64,000 nt of DNA from positions 1-64,000 of the forward strand of contig JAFGPF010000016.1 in assembly GCA_016926115.1 (NCBI GenBank), written 5' to 3'. Made by a program: the position numbers and the translations under genes. Below the pieces are notes generated by a model. The model searched no databases and was not told where the DNA came from. It worked only from the letters and a program-made list of their open reading frames with translations. Shown one piece after another: positions 1-9,328 of this stretch. The DNA comes from Dehalococcoidales bacterium (GTDB lineage Bacteria; Chloroflexota; Dehalococcoidia; Dehalococcoidales; RBG-16-60-22). Position 1 is the first letter of the stretch. Every line of letters begins with the position of its first letter.

Positions 1-8
1 AGAATCGC

Positions 9-773
9 ATGGATATTAACAAGTATCGTGTCGACGGCAAGGTTGCCATAGTGGTCGGCGGCGCCGGGGACATCGGCAAAGCCATCGCCGAGACGCTTTC
101 CGGGGCCGGTGCCAACGTCGTTATCAGCAGCCGGAAGCAGGAAAACCTGGATGCCGCCGCCGAGGAAATCACGGCCAAGACCAAGGGCAAGGTCCTGCCG
201 CTGGCTTCGCACATCGCCAAGATGGACCAGACCAAGCCGTTCGTCGAGCAGGTGATGAAGGAGTTCGGTAGAATCGATATCCTGGTGAACAGCTCCGGCG
301 CCAGTTTCATGGTGCCCCTCACCGATATGGAGGAATGGCAGTGGGACGCGGTGATGAACGTCAACGTCAAGGGCCCGTTCTTTTTAGCCAAGGAAATCGC
401 CCCCATCATGAAAGAGCAGGGCGGGGGCAGTATCATCAACATCACCTCCTACATGGGCGTGCGCGTGGAGGAATCGCTGGGCGCTTACTGTATCAGCAAG
501 GCGGCGGTCATGCACATGACGCGCGTCATGGCCAAGGAGTGGGGCAAGTGGAACATCAGGGTCAACGCCATCGCTCCCGCCTGGGTGCACAGTCGGCTGT
601 CCGACCCGTTCCTCCAGATGCCCGGGGTCAACGACAGGATGCTGAGCCAGACCGCGATAGGGCGGTTCGGCGAGCCGGACGACGTGGCGGCGATTGCCCT
701 TTACCTGGCGTCCGACGCTGCGGAAAACCAGACGGCTGGTATCTTCCCGCTCGATTACGGTATGCTGACATAA
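9..773 (+). CDS. Short-chain dehydrogenase/reductase (SDR)
   Basis: This is a classical SDR of 254 residues, the usual length for the family, predicted to be a cytosolic NAD(P)-dependent oxidoreductase. The N-terminal Rossmann dinucleotide-binding motif is seen as GGAGDIG at residues 17-23. The catalytic residues are Ser147, Tyr160 and Lys164 (YCISK). The second strand carries NSSGA where NNAGA is usual, a mild variation. The end of the fold (IFPLDYGMLT) is close to the common C-terminus of 3-oxoacyl-ACP reductase-like SDRs. The gene is followed 113 bases later by a second SDR in the same direction, so the pair may be co-transcribed. Substrate cannot be told from sequence; sugar alcohol, steroid-like and acyl substrates are all possible. 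The start lies 8 bases into the window, so its ribosome site is mostly outside. Confidence 0.9.
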   Translation: MDINKYRVDGKVAIVVGGAGDIGKAIAETLSGAGANVVISSRKQENLDAAAEEITAKTKGKVLPLASHIAKMDQTKPFVEQVMKEFGRIDILVNSSGASFMVPLTDMEEWQWDAVMNVNVKGPFFLAKEIAPIMKEQGGGSIINITSYMGVRVEESLGAYCISKAAVMHMTRVMAKEWGKWNIRVNAIAPAWVHSRLSDPFLQMPGVNDRMLSQTAIGRFGEPDDVAAIALYLASDAAENQTAGIFPLDYGMLT

Positions 774-886
774 AGAAGTAACAAGTGGCAAGGAAGGGAT
801 AAGTACGAAGTGACGAAATGGGGGAGGGGGTGGTTTGCTACTTGTTATATGAGAGTTGTCACTTAAAATAAAAAGGAGGCAATGAG

Positions 887-1624
887 ATGTCTTTGAAGGG
901 AAAAGTGGTACTGGTTACCGGTGCTAGGCAGGGCCTGGGAAAATCGATATCGCTCGGCATGGCCGAGGAAGGGGCCGACCTGGTAGTATGCGACCGCGTC
1001 ACCGACGACGGCAAGCTGGACGAGACCGCCAAAGAGATAGAGGCCCTCGGCGTTAATGCGCTGACCATGGGCGGGGATATCACCATCGAGGAAGACGTTA
1101 ATGAAATCGTCAACAAGGCAATAGAGAAGTTCGGTAAAATAGATGTGCTGGTGAACAACGCCGGCGTTACCTCTCAGGACTCCTTTCTTAAGTTGCCTTA
1201 CCGCCGATGGCGGCTGGTTCTCTCGGTGAACCTGGACGGGACTTTCCTCTGTTCCAAGGTGGTCCTGCCGCACATGCTGGAAAAGAAGAGCGGCGTGATT
1301 ATCAACGTGTCATCGATACTCGCCCACCAGATACGCATGAACGTCGCTTACGGCGTCACCAAAGCCGGCGTGGAGCGTTTTACGCTGGGCCTGGCGCGGG
1401 AGATGCGGCGGGAGGAGGGCATCTCGATAACGTGCATCCGGCCGTACTTCGTCAAGACCGACGTAGTCATGGGTTTCATGGAAGGTCAGGATACCAGCGA
1501 CTTCGAGGAGCCGATAATCTGGCAAAAATACCCCGCGATGTTAGCCGGACTCGACGCGAAGGAAACGACCGGCAAGATATGGGACAAAGCCGCATTGGAA
1601 GAGAAGTTCGGTAAAGTAGAATAA
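887..1624 (+). CDS. Short-chain dehydrogenase/reductase (SDR)
   Basis: This is a second SDR, 245 residues, clearly divergent from the one upstream. TGARQGLG at residues 11-18 is the glycine-rich cofactor loop, NNAG follows strand 4, and the catalytic triad is Ser142, Tyr155 and Lys159 (YGVTK). The ATG is preceded by a strong AAGGAGG site about seven bases away, which fixes the start. The C-terminal third (after about residue 190) lacks the usual PG...T loop followed by a GG..., VDGG-type ending, and is instead acidic and charged, so substrate specificity probably differs from FabG. A G+C-rich hairpin terminator follows 26 bases after the stop. Function is a cytosolic NAD(P)-dependent oxidoreductase; substrate unknown. 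Confidence 0.9.
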   Translation: MSLKGKVVLVTGARQGLGKSISLGMAEEGADLVVCDRVTDDGKLDETAKEIEALGVNALTMGGDITIEEDVNEIVNKAIEKFGKIDVLVNNAGVTSQDSFLKLPYRRWRLVLSVNLDGTFLCSKVVLPHMLEKKSGVIINVSSILAHQIRMNVAYGVTKAGVERFTLGLAREMRREEGISITCIRPYFVKTDVVMGFMEGQDTSDFEEPIIWQKYPAMLAGLDAKETTGKIWDKAALEEKFGKVE

Positions 1625-1650
1625 CAGACTGAAATCACGCGACTAATAAT

Positions 1651-1683
1651 AACGCCCCGGCTCATACGGTCGGGGCGTTTTGG
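1651..1683. terminator. Rho-independent terminator between convergent genes
   Basis: AACGCCCCG at 1651-1659 pairs with CGGGGCGTT at 1671-1679 around an 11-base loop and is followed by a T-rich stretch on the plus strand; the minus strand also continues into TTATTATTA. It can therefore stop transcription from the SDR pair and from the convergent gene that ends at 1704. Confidence 0.85.
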
Positions 1684-1703
1684 TTTTACACCAGTGTGTA
1701 TCG

Positions 1704-2468
1704 CTATTTCTGGACGACTTCACAGAACAGTTCTGGCGTACCGTAGCCGGCCCCCCAGCTGCTTCCGTAGGCGTTGCAGGCATAATAGCCGCTCTTGATT
1801 TGTATGGTATATGTATCGGCCGTATTCTGGGAAATTATGAACTCAACGGAGGCGTTGTTCAGTGTTAGAACGGTAACGTCGTTACTATCGGCGTTGCCGT
1901 CGGCATTGATATCCATGATGTTATCCAGGGAGTCGCGGACTTCCAGCGATAAAACCAGCGACCTGTAAATCTTGGACAGTTTATTGGTGTTGGCAAATGC
2001 TACGGTAGCCACGAAATCGCCGGTATAGTTCGAGGAGGTGGTATCGATATCGAAAAGCGTACCGGGGTCGACTTGTTTGTTTTCCATGCCGCGGGCAACC
2101 CAGGTGGGCGTACTCGACGTATTGGCGGTGACGTCGGCGAAATTCGCGTCGGAGGTAGTGCCACCGAGCGTAACGTTGTCGAAGGTATAGCCGTAGGCGA
2201 AGGCCCCGAGGGTGAATGTCATCGCCAGCAGCAGGGCGCCGACCAGGTAAGCTGCTTTACTTCTGTGGGGCAGGGCGAACGAAAGGATGTCATCGTCACA
2301 GAGAACCTTTTCTGCTTCGTCGGCGATCTTGACCTTATTGCCGTTCAATTCCGCCCTGGCTTTGTCCGGGATGTCGAAGGCGGCTTTATACAGCTCGCGG
2401 GCTTCCGCAATTGTCTGCCCGGCTATTTCGGCTGACTCAAAATTGTCCTGATATCTGATTTCTATCAT
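1704..2468 (-). CDS. Membrane-anchored protein with beta-grasp-like N-terminus, function unknown
   Basis: I do not recognise this protein. With the start at 2468 it has 254 residues. Residues 1 to about 65 (beginning MIEIRYQDN, with IPDKARAELNGNKV in the middle and a final DDDILSFA) resemble the pattern of small ubiquitin-like beta-grasp proteins of the ThiS/MoaD type, but without a C-terminal GG. A short basic stretch and a single hydrophobic segment (AAYLVGALLLAMTFTLGAFA) follow, then an extracytoplasmic Ser/Thr-rich region of about 155 residues. That region contains DINADGNADSND, which looks like one calcium-binding EF-hand/dockerin loop. An in-frame ATG at 2558 would add 30 hydrophobic residues; I prefer 2468 because it begins directly with the first beta strand, though neither start has a good ribosome site. 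Confidence 0.6.
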   Translation of the reverse strand: MIEIRYQDNFESAEIAGQTIAEARELYKAAFDIPDKARAELNGNKVKIADEAEKVLCDDDILSFALPHRSKAAYLVGALLLAMTFTLGAFAYGYTFDNVTLGGTTSDANFADVTANTSSTPTWVARGMENKQVDPGTLFDIDTTSSNYTGDFVATVAFANTNKLSKIYRSLVLSLEVRDSLDNIMDINADGNADSNDVTVLTLNNASVEFIISQNTADTYTIQIKSGYYACNAYGSSWGAGYGTPELFCEVVQK

Positions 2469-2689
2469 TTTTCGGTTCCGTACAACTGTATCGGTGTTTA
2501 TACTTATATAATAGGCGGCGACTATTAAGAACGGCATAAAAACTATCTTAAATGACATAAAAAAGTGTAATGGTTAGATAAAACTTCATAAATATTTCAT
2601 TAAGTTTGTATGTGAGAGATTAGCTGTGAGCATGAAGTCCCTTTATGGTAGAATTGCTATGGAAATACAGCCTTACGGGAGGTGTAAAT

Positions 2690-3103
2690 ATGCGCGGAAA
2701 ACTAATAAAAGTCCTAACCGGTATGATTGCGGTGATACTTTTACTGGCTTTAGTAACAGGCTGCGGTGGGGATGAAGAAACGCCGGAAGCCCCCGGCGAG
2801 CCGGAGTATGCCGGAGCGGCGACGGAAGTAATTTTACAGGGCTTGAGCGAGAAGGACCTGGAGAAATATACCCGTTACGGTAATCCCGACTTTAAGGCGG
2901 CGGTGACGCAGGAAATACTGGATAACGCGGCGGCGCTGATAGAAGACCAGTACGGCGCTTATAAATCGATAGAGTTTCTGTCCGTGGAAGAGCAGGAAGG
3001 CTATACTCACGTTCACTATAAGGCTACGTACGAAAATGGCAAGATAGGCGTAAGAATGGTCTTCGACTCCGAACATATGGTTGCCGGGCAGTGGTTCGAA
3101 TAA
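2690..3103 (+). CDS. Lipoprotein, DUF3887-like
   Basis: This is a small secreted lipoprotein of 137 residues. A hydrophobic signal peptide ends in the lipobox LVTGC, with the lipidated cysteine at residue 25, followed by an acidic Pro/Glu linker. The mature domain (about residues 45-137) has a helix-then-sheet pattern ending in VRMVFDSEHMVAGQWFE, which resembles DUF3887 domains that bind or modify cell-surface partners; the function of that family is not settled. The ATG at 2690 has GGGAGGT seven bases upstream and starts directly at the signal peptide, so an upstream in-frame ATG at 2645 is unlikely to be used. The gene is convergent with the exporter that ends at 3107, only three bases away. 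Confidence 0.75.
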   Translation: MRGKLIKVLTGMIAVILLLALVTGCGGDEETPEAPGEPEYAGAATEVILQGLSEKDLEKYTRYGNPDFKAAVTQEILDNAAALIEDQYGAYKSIEFLSVEEQEGYTHVHYKATYENGKIGVRMVFDSEHMVAGQWFE

Positions 3104-3106
3104 CGT

Positions 3107-5290
3107 TTAAGGCTCAAGTTTTTTCTTATTTCTCTTGGCGTAGAACTGCGGCACCAGCAGCAGCGCCGCCATCGAAGATACCACCATCGCCACCCACATG
3201 ACCGTCGAAGCCTGCGTGTGGATGCGCAGCGGCGAAAAGAACAGGGCGGAAAGCCCGATAGCCAGCCCGAAGGCGTTGGCGAGTACCGGACGGGATACCG
3301 TAGTCAATGCCGCTTTGACGGACTCCTCCCGGTTCATGCCGCGGTTGCGGTAGTAATATATCCCCGAAAGCAGGTGGATGGAATAGTCCACTCCCACGCC
3401 GATTGATATAGCGGAGAGGTTGGCGCTCATCATATTGAGGTTGAATCCGGTCATCGCCAGCATACCCAGTATCGCCGCTACAGTCAGGGCGATGGGCAGC
3501 AGGCCCGCGAGCGCGGCGGTAATCCGCCGCAAGGTTATCCAGAGCATGAGGAAAATCAGCACGAATGCCAGCCCGAGGCTCTGGAACTGGCTCCTGACCA
3601 CGAGTTTGTTCATCTCGTTGAAGAGCACCGGCATGCCGGTGATAATCCTAATCGTATCATTATGCTCGCTGACGAACCTGTCGAGTTGGGCTATATCTTC
3701 GGTGTCCAGCCCCTCCGTGGTCACCATCAGCTTAAAGCCGTCATCAGACGCCCAGGAGCCCATTTCCTGAGTGCCTATCTGGGAGAGCAGCATCTTGAGG
3801 AATGCCGGATTGGCGGGGTAGGCGTTCGTGCCGGTAGCCATGTTGTTAATCCCCACGATGACATCAAAGACAGAGGTCGCCTTCTTAATACCCGGCAGGC
3901 TTTCCAGTTCCCTCTCCGTTTCCAGGACCCTGCCGGCAAATACGACGTCGTTCAGGGCAGCCTGCCCCTGCGGGGAAGCAATCTCGCCGGTAAGGGGTAT
4001 GGCGCTGCCGAAGGTCTTTTCTACACGGTCGAATATCTGCCTTATCTCCGAGCTTTCCTTGAAGAAAGTCAGCTGGTCGGACTCTACCTGGAGCTTGGGT
4101 ATGTACACGGCGGAAACAACCAGCACGGCTACGAAGATAAGGGAGACCAGCAGTCTCTGACGGGACGCCTTGAGGATAAAGTTATTCAGCCAGGCGTATT
4201 TCGTTTCCGGGGCTTTCTCCGGCAGCTTCATCCGGGACAGCACCGCCGGCAGGAAGAACAGGGCGATGAAGCCGGCGTAGCCGATACCCACCGTGACGAA
4301 GATGCCCATGTGGCGCATGGGTATTACTTCCGTCCAGACGAGCGAGGCGAACCCCGCCATGGTGGTTATAGTCGCCAGGAATATGGGCGTGCCCACCATC
4401 TGCAGGGTGGTAATCGTCAGTTCGCGGCGGTCGGTATGTGAACTCATATTGTCCAGGAAATGGCTCGTGTAGTGCAGTCCGTAAGCCGAGCCCATGACGA
4501 GGATGAAGAGGGGACTGAGCACGGTCATGAGGTTCAGGTCCTGGCCGCTCCAGAACACGGTGCCGAACGTCCAGAGCGCCGCGAGTCCGGCGGGGACCAG
4601 GGACAGCACGGCGAAGCGGAAGTTCCTTAAAACGAAGTAGAAGACCAGGAGCACCAGTACGATGGCGCAGGGCGGGAGTATGCAGAGTATCGTGATGAGG
4701 TATCCCCATATGGTGTCCTTTATCACCGCATTGCCCGCCAGCGAGAGGTTCAGGGGATTAACCTCGACAATCTCCTTGAGGGTGTCCACTATGGCATCGG
4801 TATCGACATCGAGGGAAACACTGGCGATAAGCACGCCGTTGCGTGTATCCTCCGTGAGAAACTGGTCGGTCATGAAATACTTGTTTTCGATGAAGTCTCT
4901 GAGTGCTTCGTAATTTTCCTCTATATAGGCTTCATTGACTCCGATAATGCCCGCCCCCGCCATGATTTCCGGGGGAATAAAGCCCTGGACCATCGCCACG
5001 CCGTCGATGGCGTTTATCTCCTTTTGCAGGTGAAAGACTTCCAGCAGGTTTGCCTTATCGAGCAGGGAGCCATCATGCTCGATGAATATAGAGATAGATT
5101 CGCCGCTATCGTACCTGGCGTTTAATTCGTGGTATTCGTCCGCAACGGGATTCCCCTTGGAGAAAAAGCTCAGGAAGTCCGTATCCAGGTTAAAGCGGAA
5201 GAAGGACGCCAGCGAAACGAGGTTTACGATGATGACGAAGGCGATGATAAGTTTAGAGTGGTCGTAGATGAAACCGGCGATTCTTTTCAA
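3107..5290 (-). CDS. RND/MMPL family exporter
   Basis: This 727-residue integral membrane protein has the duplicated layout of the RND superfamily: one membrane helix at about residues 12-33, an extracytoplasmic loop to about 190, five helices to about 370, a second single helix at about 385-405, another large loop, and five final helices. Charged residues within the helix bundles (for example GVDYSIH and GSAYGLHYTSH) match proton-relay positions of MMPL/HAE-3-type transporters. The protein ends in a basic tail (KRNKKKLEP). It lies 28 bases downstream of a TetR-family gene on the same strand, which implies that the regulator and exporter form one self-regulated operon. Exported substrates could be lipids, hopanoids or toxic hydrophobics; the sequence does not say which. 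Confidence 0.85.
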   Translation of the reverse strand: MKRIAGFIYDHSKLIIAFVIIVNLVSLASFFRFNLDTDFLSFFSKGNPVADEYHELNARYDSGESISIFIEHDGSLLDKANLLEVFHLQKEINAIDGVAMVQGFIPPEIMAGAGIIGVNEAYIEENYEALRDFIENKYFMTDQFLTEDTRNGVLIASVSLDVDTDAIVDTLKEIVEVNPLNLSLAGNAVIKDTIWGYLITILCILPPCAIVLVLLVFYFVLRNFRFAVLSLVPAGLAALWTFGTVFWSGQDLNLMTVLSPLFILVMGSAYGLHYTSHFLDNMSSHTDRRELTITTLQMVGTPIFLATITTMAGFASLVWTEVIPMRHMGIFVTVGIGYAGFIALFFLPAVLSRMKLPEKAPETKYAWLNNFILKASRQRLLVSLIFVAVLVVSAVYIPKLQVESDQLTFFKESSEIRQIFDRVEKTFGSAIPLTGEIASPQGQAALNDVVFAGRVLETERELESLPGIKKATSVFDVIVGINNMATGTNAYPANPAFLKMLLSQIGTQEMGSWASDDGFKLMVTTEGLDTEDIAQLDRFVSEHNDTIRIITGMPVLFNEMNKLVVRSQFQSLGLAFVLIFLMLWITLRRITAALAGLLPIALTVAAILGMLAMTGFNLNMMSANLSAISIGVGVDYSIHLLSGIYYYRNRGMNREESVKAALTTVSRPVLANAFGLAIGLSALFFSPLRIHTQASTVMWVAMVVSSMAALLLVPQFYAKRNKKKLEP

Positions 5291-5318
5291 CGGGAGCCTC
5301 CTGTGTAAATGAAGATAC

Positions 5319-5933
5319 TTAGGTCTTTTGCATTCCCCGGAGCACCAGCCCCGCCAGCTCGGCGGCGAGATATTGGCGGTCGATATCTTTTACCGGGCTG
5401 TTTTCACCTTCAATCTGGTATAAAAGCATAAAGCCGACAACCATGCCGCCGATGGCACGGGTCACGACTTTCGGGTTGACATCGCGGAAGGCGCCTTTTT
5501 TTACCCTCGACGTAACATATTCCTCCATCATGGCCATGACCGGTCTGACTACTTTCTCGGCGTAGCTGCGGCGTATCTCGGGGTCGCGCTGGACTTCGCC
5601 GAAGAGGGGGAGGAACTTATTAACGCCTTCGAGGCCGAAGTTCAGGCGGTTCTCCATTAATTGAGTTATCAGGGTGGCATCGTCTTTAGTACGAGATTTC
5701 TTCGTGATATTACTGAAAGGTTCGATGATGTATTTGTTGGTAATGGCTACCAGCAAGTCGCGCTTGCCGGGGTAATAGTTATAGATGGTGCCGACGGCAA
5801 CGCCGGCTTCGCGCGCCACGTCGGGAATGGTCGCCCGGTCGTAACCGCGCTGCGAAAAGACGAGCAGGGCAGCCTCCAGTATCTGCTCCCGGCGCTGCAT
5901 GGTTACCCGCTTCTTTCTATCTTCTCTCTTCAT
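5319..5933 (-). CDS. TetR/AcrR family transcriptional regulator
   Basis: This 204-residue protein has the TetR N-terminal helix-turn-helix at about residues 12-60, with the typical ILEAALLVFSQRGYD start, AREAGVAVGTIYNYY recognition helix and GKRDLL end. The C-terminal ligand-binding region is poorly conserved, as expected. The gene is the first of an operon with the RND exporter. Its promoter has an exact 20-base palindrome immediately downstream of a consensus -10 box, so it very probably represses itself and the exporter and is released by an exporter substrate. The start at 5933 follows AGGA. Confidence 0.9.
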   Translation of the reverse strand: MKREDRKKRVTMQRREQILEAALLVFSQRGYDRATIPDVAREAGVAVGTIYNYYPGKRDLLVAITNKYIIEPFSNITKKSRTKDDATLITQLMENRLNFGLEGVNKFLPLFGEVQRDPEIRRSYAEKVVRPVMAMMEEYVTSRVKKGAFRDVNPKVVTRAIGGMVVGFMLLYQIEGENSPVKDIDRQYLAAELAGLVLRGMQKT

Positions 5934-5951
5934 TGTGTCCTACGGTGATAT

Positions 5952-5971
5952 ATGAATGAACGTTCATTCAT
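5952..5971. promoter_or_regulatory. Probable TetR-family operator palindrome
   Basis: ATGAATGAACGTTCATTCAT is a perfect 20-base inverted repeat. It begins 19 bases upstream of the tetR start and overlaps the edge of the -10 box, where bound protein would block RNA polymerase. Sites with GAACGTTC-type cores are common operators of TetR-family repressors. Confidence 0.8.
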
Positions 5972-5998
5972 TATACAAATAAACGAGATAGTTGTCAA
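5970..5998 (-). promoter_or_regulatory. Consensus sigma-70 promoter of the tetR-exporter operon
   Basis: On the minus strand TTGACA (5993-5998) and TATAAT (5970-5975) are separated by exactly 17 bases. Both hexamers match the consensus fully. Such a strong promoter fits a repressed operon. Confidence 0.85.
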
Positions 5999-6050
5999 GG
6001 TGTTACCGGGGCATAATTATAGTGGGACGCTCCGAGGCGGTGAAAAGACT

Positions 6051-9000
6051 CTAGCGTTTCTTGAATGATTTCAGGGCTGCATAGAACGCCCCGCCGCCGA
6101 GCACTGCCGCCACGAGGAAGAACAGCCACCAGCTGCCGCCTATCAGACCGTCATCGTCCGAATTGGCTGATAAGTCGACGGCCTTCTTTACGGGCACCGC
6201 AGGTTCAACTATGGTTAAAGTGCGCGTTTTGGAGTTATTTATCTCGTTAGTCTCGGAGATAAGACCGTCCATATCGGCGAAGACGCTGATTTCATGCACT
6301 CCCGCTTCCACCGTCCAGGTAAATTCGCCCGTCAGCGTAGTGCCGGAGGCTATCTCACCCATATCGATCGTACCCGCTGGCGAACCGTCGATTTGCAGGA
6401 CTAGGCGCGGGTTGACGGCGGATTCTTTGCCCCGGTTTTCCACCTGGGCGGTAATTGTCAGCGTATCACCGGGTACGGCGCCCAGCGGCAGCCAGGTGAT
6501 GGTGGGTATGGCTAGGTCCGGTGAGCTGGTGGAGAACTCAAGTTCCTTTTCGTTATTTGTCTCGTCGAGTTCTGACACGTCGTCATCGAAGTCAACGGCG
6601 GTGTTTATCGTGTGCGGTCCGGATTCGAGAAGTGCGTTGAAGGTTATGCTGGCTGTTTCTCCTGCCGGTATTAGCTCTATATCCTTGAATATCTCGGACG
6701 AATCATCGATATTGTACATCAGCCGGTTCGCACCGGACGTATCGCTGCCCTGGTTCCTGACGGTGATGGTGAAGGTCACGTCGTCGCTTATCAGCGGGTA
6801 GTCCATGAGCCAGCTAATGTCTTCTATAACCAGGTCGGGAGTCATCGTGGTAAAACCTATCTCCTTTTCGTTGTTGGTCTCGTCCGTCTCCGTAACACGG
6901 TTGTGTTCGTCGGCTATGACTAAAATGGTGTGTAAGCCCGACCTGGCGACCCACTCGAAAGACCTGGTGGCGGAAGCCGCCGCCTCTATCTCCGGCAGTT
7001 CCAGCGTATCGACGGGCAGGCCGTCGATGTAACAGGTAGCCTGTGCCTCCTGTGTCTTGCTGCCGCCCTGATTTTTGAAAGTAGCCGTAAAGGTGATGAT
7101 ATCACCTATAGATGCGTCCAACGGCGACCAGGTAATGTCCTGTATCAGGAGGTCGGAGGGCGGTAACGTTATCACCTTGGGGTTGTTTTCTTCGTCGAGT
7201 TCCGTGATTTCATCCGATGAGTCGGCGACTATCTCAATAGTATGATAACCGGCGGTGGCGCCCCAGACCAATATCTCGGTCGATACCGCGCCTGCTTCCA
7301 GCGGCCCTATGTCCGCGAAACCGACGTACGAGCCGTCGATATAATAATTTACGCGCGACGGGCCGGATTCGAGAGTGCCCTGGTTCTCTACGGCGATGCT
7401 GAAGGTAACTTCTTCACCCGCGGGCATATCCGCCGGTGTCCAAGTCACCGTACCGATAACCAGGTCCGGCATTTTAGGAGCGACGGTGACCGTGCTTTCA
7501 TTATTATCTTCGTTATATTCGATTACCTGTTTCTTGGAATCGGCGATTGCCTTAAAGTCATGATGGCCGTTCTGGGATGGCCAGGTGCAGGTGACGTTTT
7601 CAGACTGGCCGGAGACAAGGTTGGTTACGCTGTCCATGGTCAGGAGTATGTCATCTACATAATATGCGACGTAGAAATAATCTGCTTTACCGCCGCCCTG
7701 GTTTTTGACGGTCGTGGTAAACGTGACGGTTTCGCCGATATCGGGATTCTCCGGCTCCCAGTAAATCTCGGAGATAATCAGGTCCGGGGGAATGATGGGG
7801 ATGGTCTTGGTCAGTTTGTTATTTTCTTCATTGGTTTCAGTGAGCATGCCGTCGCAATCGGCAGCGATACTCACGGTATGCGTTCCGGTGGAAGCCAGCC
7901 ACTGTATCGTGGCGGTTTGTGTGGCATCCGGCCCCATAGCTTCAATGTTCTGGTAGCCCTGGTAGCCGCCGCTGATATAATACGCGATGCGTGACGCGGC
8001 GGCTTTACCGGTGCCCAGATTTTTAACGGTAATTGTGAAAGTTACGGTATCACCGTTGGCGGCATCTTCCGGCAGCCAGGTTACATCTTCGATAATAAGG
8101 TCCGGGGCTGCGGTCAGCAGGCTTACGGTAAGTTCGTTATTGTTCTCGTCACTCTCGGTAATATTCCCGTAGAAATCGACACTCGCCTTGACTTCATGCT
8201 CCTCTTCCCGCGCCGTCCAGGTGAATGTTACATTTTCCGAGGCTTCTGCTTCCAGTGATGATACCGCCAGCGAGGACTGGTATTCGCCGTTAAAGAAATA
8301 GGCCAGGTGGCACGGGTCCGAGCGGCCGCCGCCCTGGTTTTTTACGGTAACAATAAAGGTGACGGTATCATTTCTGGACGGGTTTTCCGGGTCCCAGGTG
8401 ATTTCCGATACCACCAGATCCGGCGGTATGGTCGTGAAAGTGGCGGTGAGTTCGTTGTTAGTCTCGTTGCCTTCGCTGACCTGGTCTTTATGGTCGACGA
8501 CTGCCTTAATGGCGTGTTGCCCCAGTAGCGCGACCCAGTTGTGCGTCCTGGTGGTGGTCTCGCCGGGGTTTATCGCGGGAATATCCTGGTATCCGCGGGA
8601 ATTACCGTCGATAAACAGGTTCAGGGTGCTGGCTTTTGCCCGGCTATTGCCCTGATTCAGGATAGTAACGGTGAAGACGATAGGGTCGCCCCGGGACGGT
8701 TCCGCGGGTTCCCAGGTAATCGACTGCACAACGAGGTCGGGAGCCAGTGTCGATATATTATACGTCCCGGTGTTGTTGGTTTCGTCGGTCTCCGCCACGG
8801 CTCCGCCGGAGTCCGCTACTGCCTTGATGATGTGCGAACCTATCTGAGCCTGCCACGTGAATGAGGTGGATTTCGAGGTGCCGGCGACGACCGAGTTGAT
8901 GGGATTAGTAGCGAGGACGGTGTTATCGACGTAGCAGGTTACGTGGCTGTTGTTGGAAGAGGCATTGCCCTGGTTCTTGACGGTTACGGTGATGGTTACC

Positions 9001-9182
9001 ATATCGTCCAGCGCCGGCTCCGGAGGGGACAGGGTGATGCTATGCACGATGAGGTCCGGTCCATCGGCGGCGGATGCCGTCATAGGTTGCAGTCCCGCTG
9101 CGGTAGTACCCAGCACAACGGCCAGTAATACCGCGGCTGTCATTGTAAGGAATTTCTTCATTATCCGGGGATAACCGGGCAA
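6051..9182 (-). CDS. Surface-anchored protein with nine CARDB repeats
   Basis: This 1043-residue protein is predicted to be exported and held at the cell surface. A basic start and hydrophobic segment (residues about 8-38, ending TASAADG) form a signal peptide. Nine tandem CARDB-type immunoglobulin-like domains of about 105-115 residues follow. Each opens with a PDL(I/V)-type strand and ITW, and contains TVKNQG and a late ETNEENN-like turn. The C-terminus has an acidic spacer, one membrane helix (WWLFFLVAAVLGGGAFYAAL) and a basic end, a membrane-anchor signature. CARDB domains are known as adhesion or spacer modules; the partner is unknown. The TTG at 9182 is preceded by GGAGG nine bases away; an ATG at 9161 is the alternative start but has no ribosome site. 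Confidence 0.85.
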   Translation of the reverse strand: MPGYPRIMKKFLTMTAAVLLAVVLGTTAAGLQPMTASAADGPDLIVHSITLSPPEPALDDMVTITVTVKNQGNASSNNSHVTCYVDNTVLATNPINSVVAGTSKSTSFTWQAQIGSHIIKAVADSGGAVAETDETNNTGTYNISTLAPDLVVQSITWEPAEPSRGDPIVFTVTILNQGNSRAKASTLNLFIDGNSRGYQDIPAINPGETTTRTHNWVALLGQHAIKAVVDHKDQVSEGNETNNELTATFTTIPPDLVVSEITWDPENPSRNDTVTFIVTVKNQGGGRSDPCHLAYFFNGEYQSSLAVSSLEAEASENVTFTWTAREEEHEVKASVDFYGNITESDENNNELTVSLLTAAPDLIIEDVTWLPEDAANGDTVTFTITVKNLGTGKAAASRIAYYISGGYQGYQNIEAMGPDATQTATIQWLASTGTHTVSIAADCDGMLTETNEENNKLTKTIPIIPPDLIISEIYWEPENPDIGETVTFTTTVKNQGGGKADYFYVAYYVDDILLTMDSVTNLVSGQSENVTCTWPSQNGHHDFKAIADSKKQVIEYNEDNNESTVTVAPKMPDLVIGTVTWTPADMPAGEEVTFSIAVENQGTLESGPSRVNYYIDGSYVGFADIGPLEAGAVSTEILVWGATAGYHTIEIVADSSDEITELDEENNPKVITLPPSDLLIQDITWSPLDASIGDIITFTATFKNQGGSKTQEAQATCYIDGLPVDTLELPEIEAAASATRSFEWVARSGLHTILVIADEHNRVTETDETNNEKEIGFTTMTPDLVIEDISWLMDYPLISDDVTFTITVRNQGSDTSGANRLMYNIDDSSEIFKDIELIPAGETASITFNALLESGPHTINTAVDFDDDVSELDETNNEKELEFSTSSPDLAIPTITWLPLGAVPGDTLTITAQVENRGKESAVNPRLVLQIDGSPAGTIDMGEIASGTTLTGEFTWTVEAGVHEISVFADMDGLISETNEINNSKTRTLTIVEPAVPVKKAVDLSANSDDDGLIGGSWWLFFLVAAVLGGGAFYAALKSFKKR

Positions 9183-9328
9183 GTGAAACGTCCTCCATAT
9201 TAAATATTAAGGTATGTTCTTTTCTCATTGTACTAGTACCTAAGATACATATGAATAGTCCTTTAGTAGGGGAACGGCAGGCGAATTAGTACTACGGTGC
9301 CACGCGGTTGAGAGGAAGGTACCTCGTA

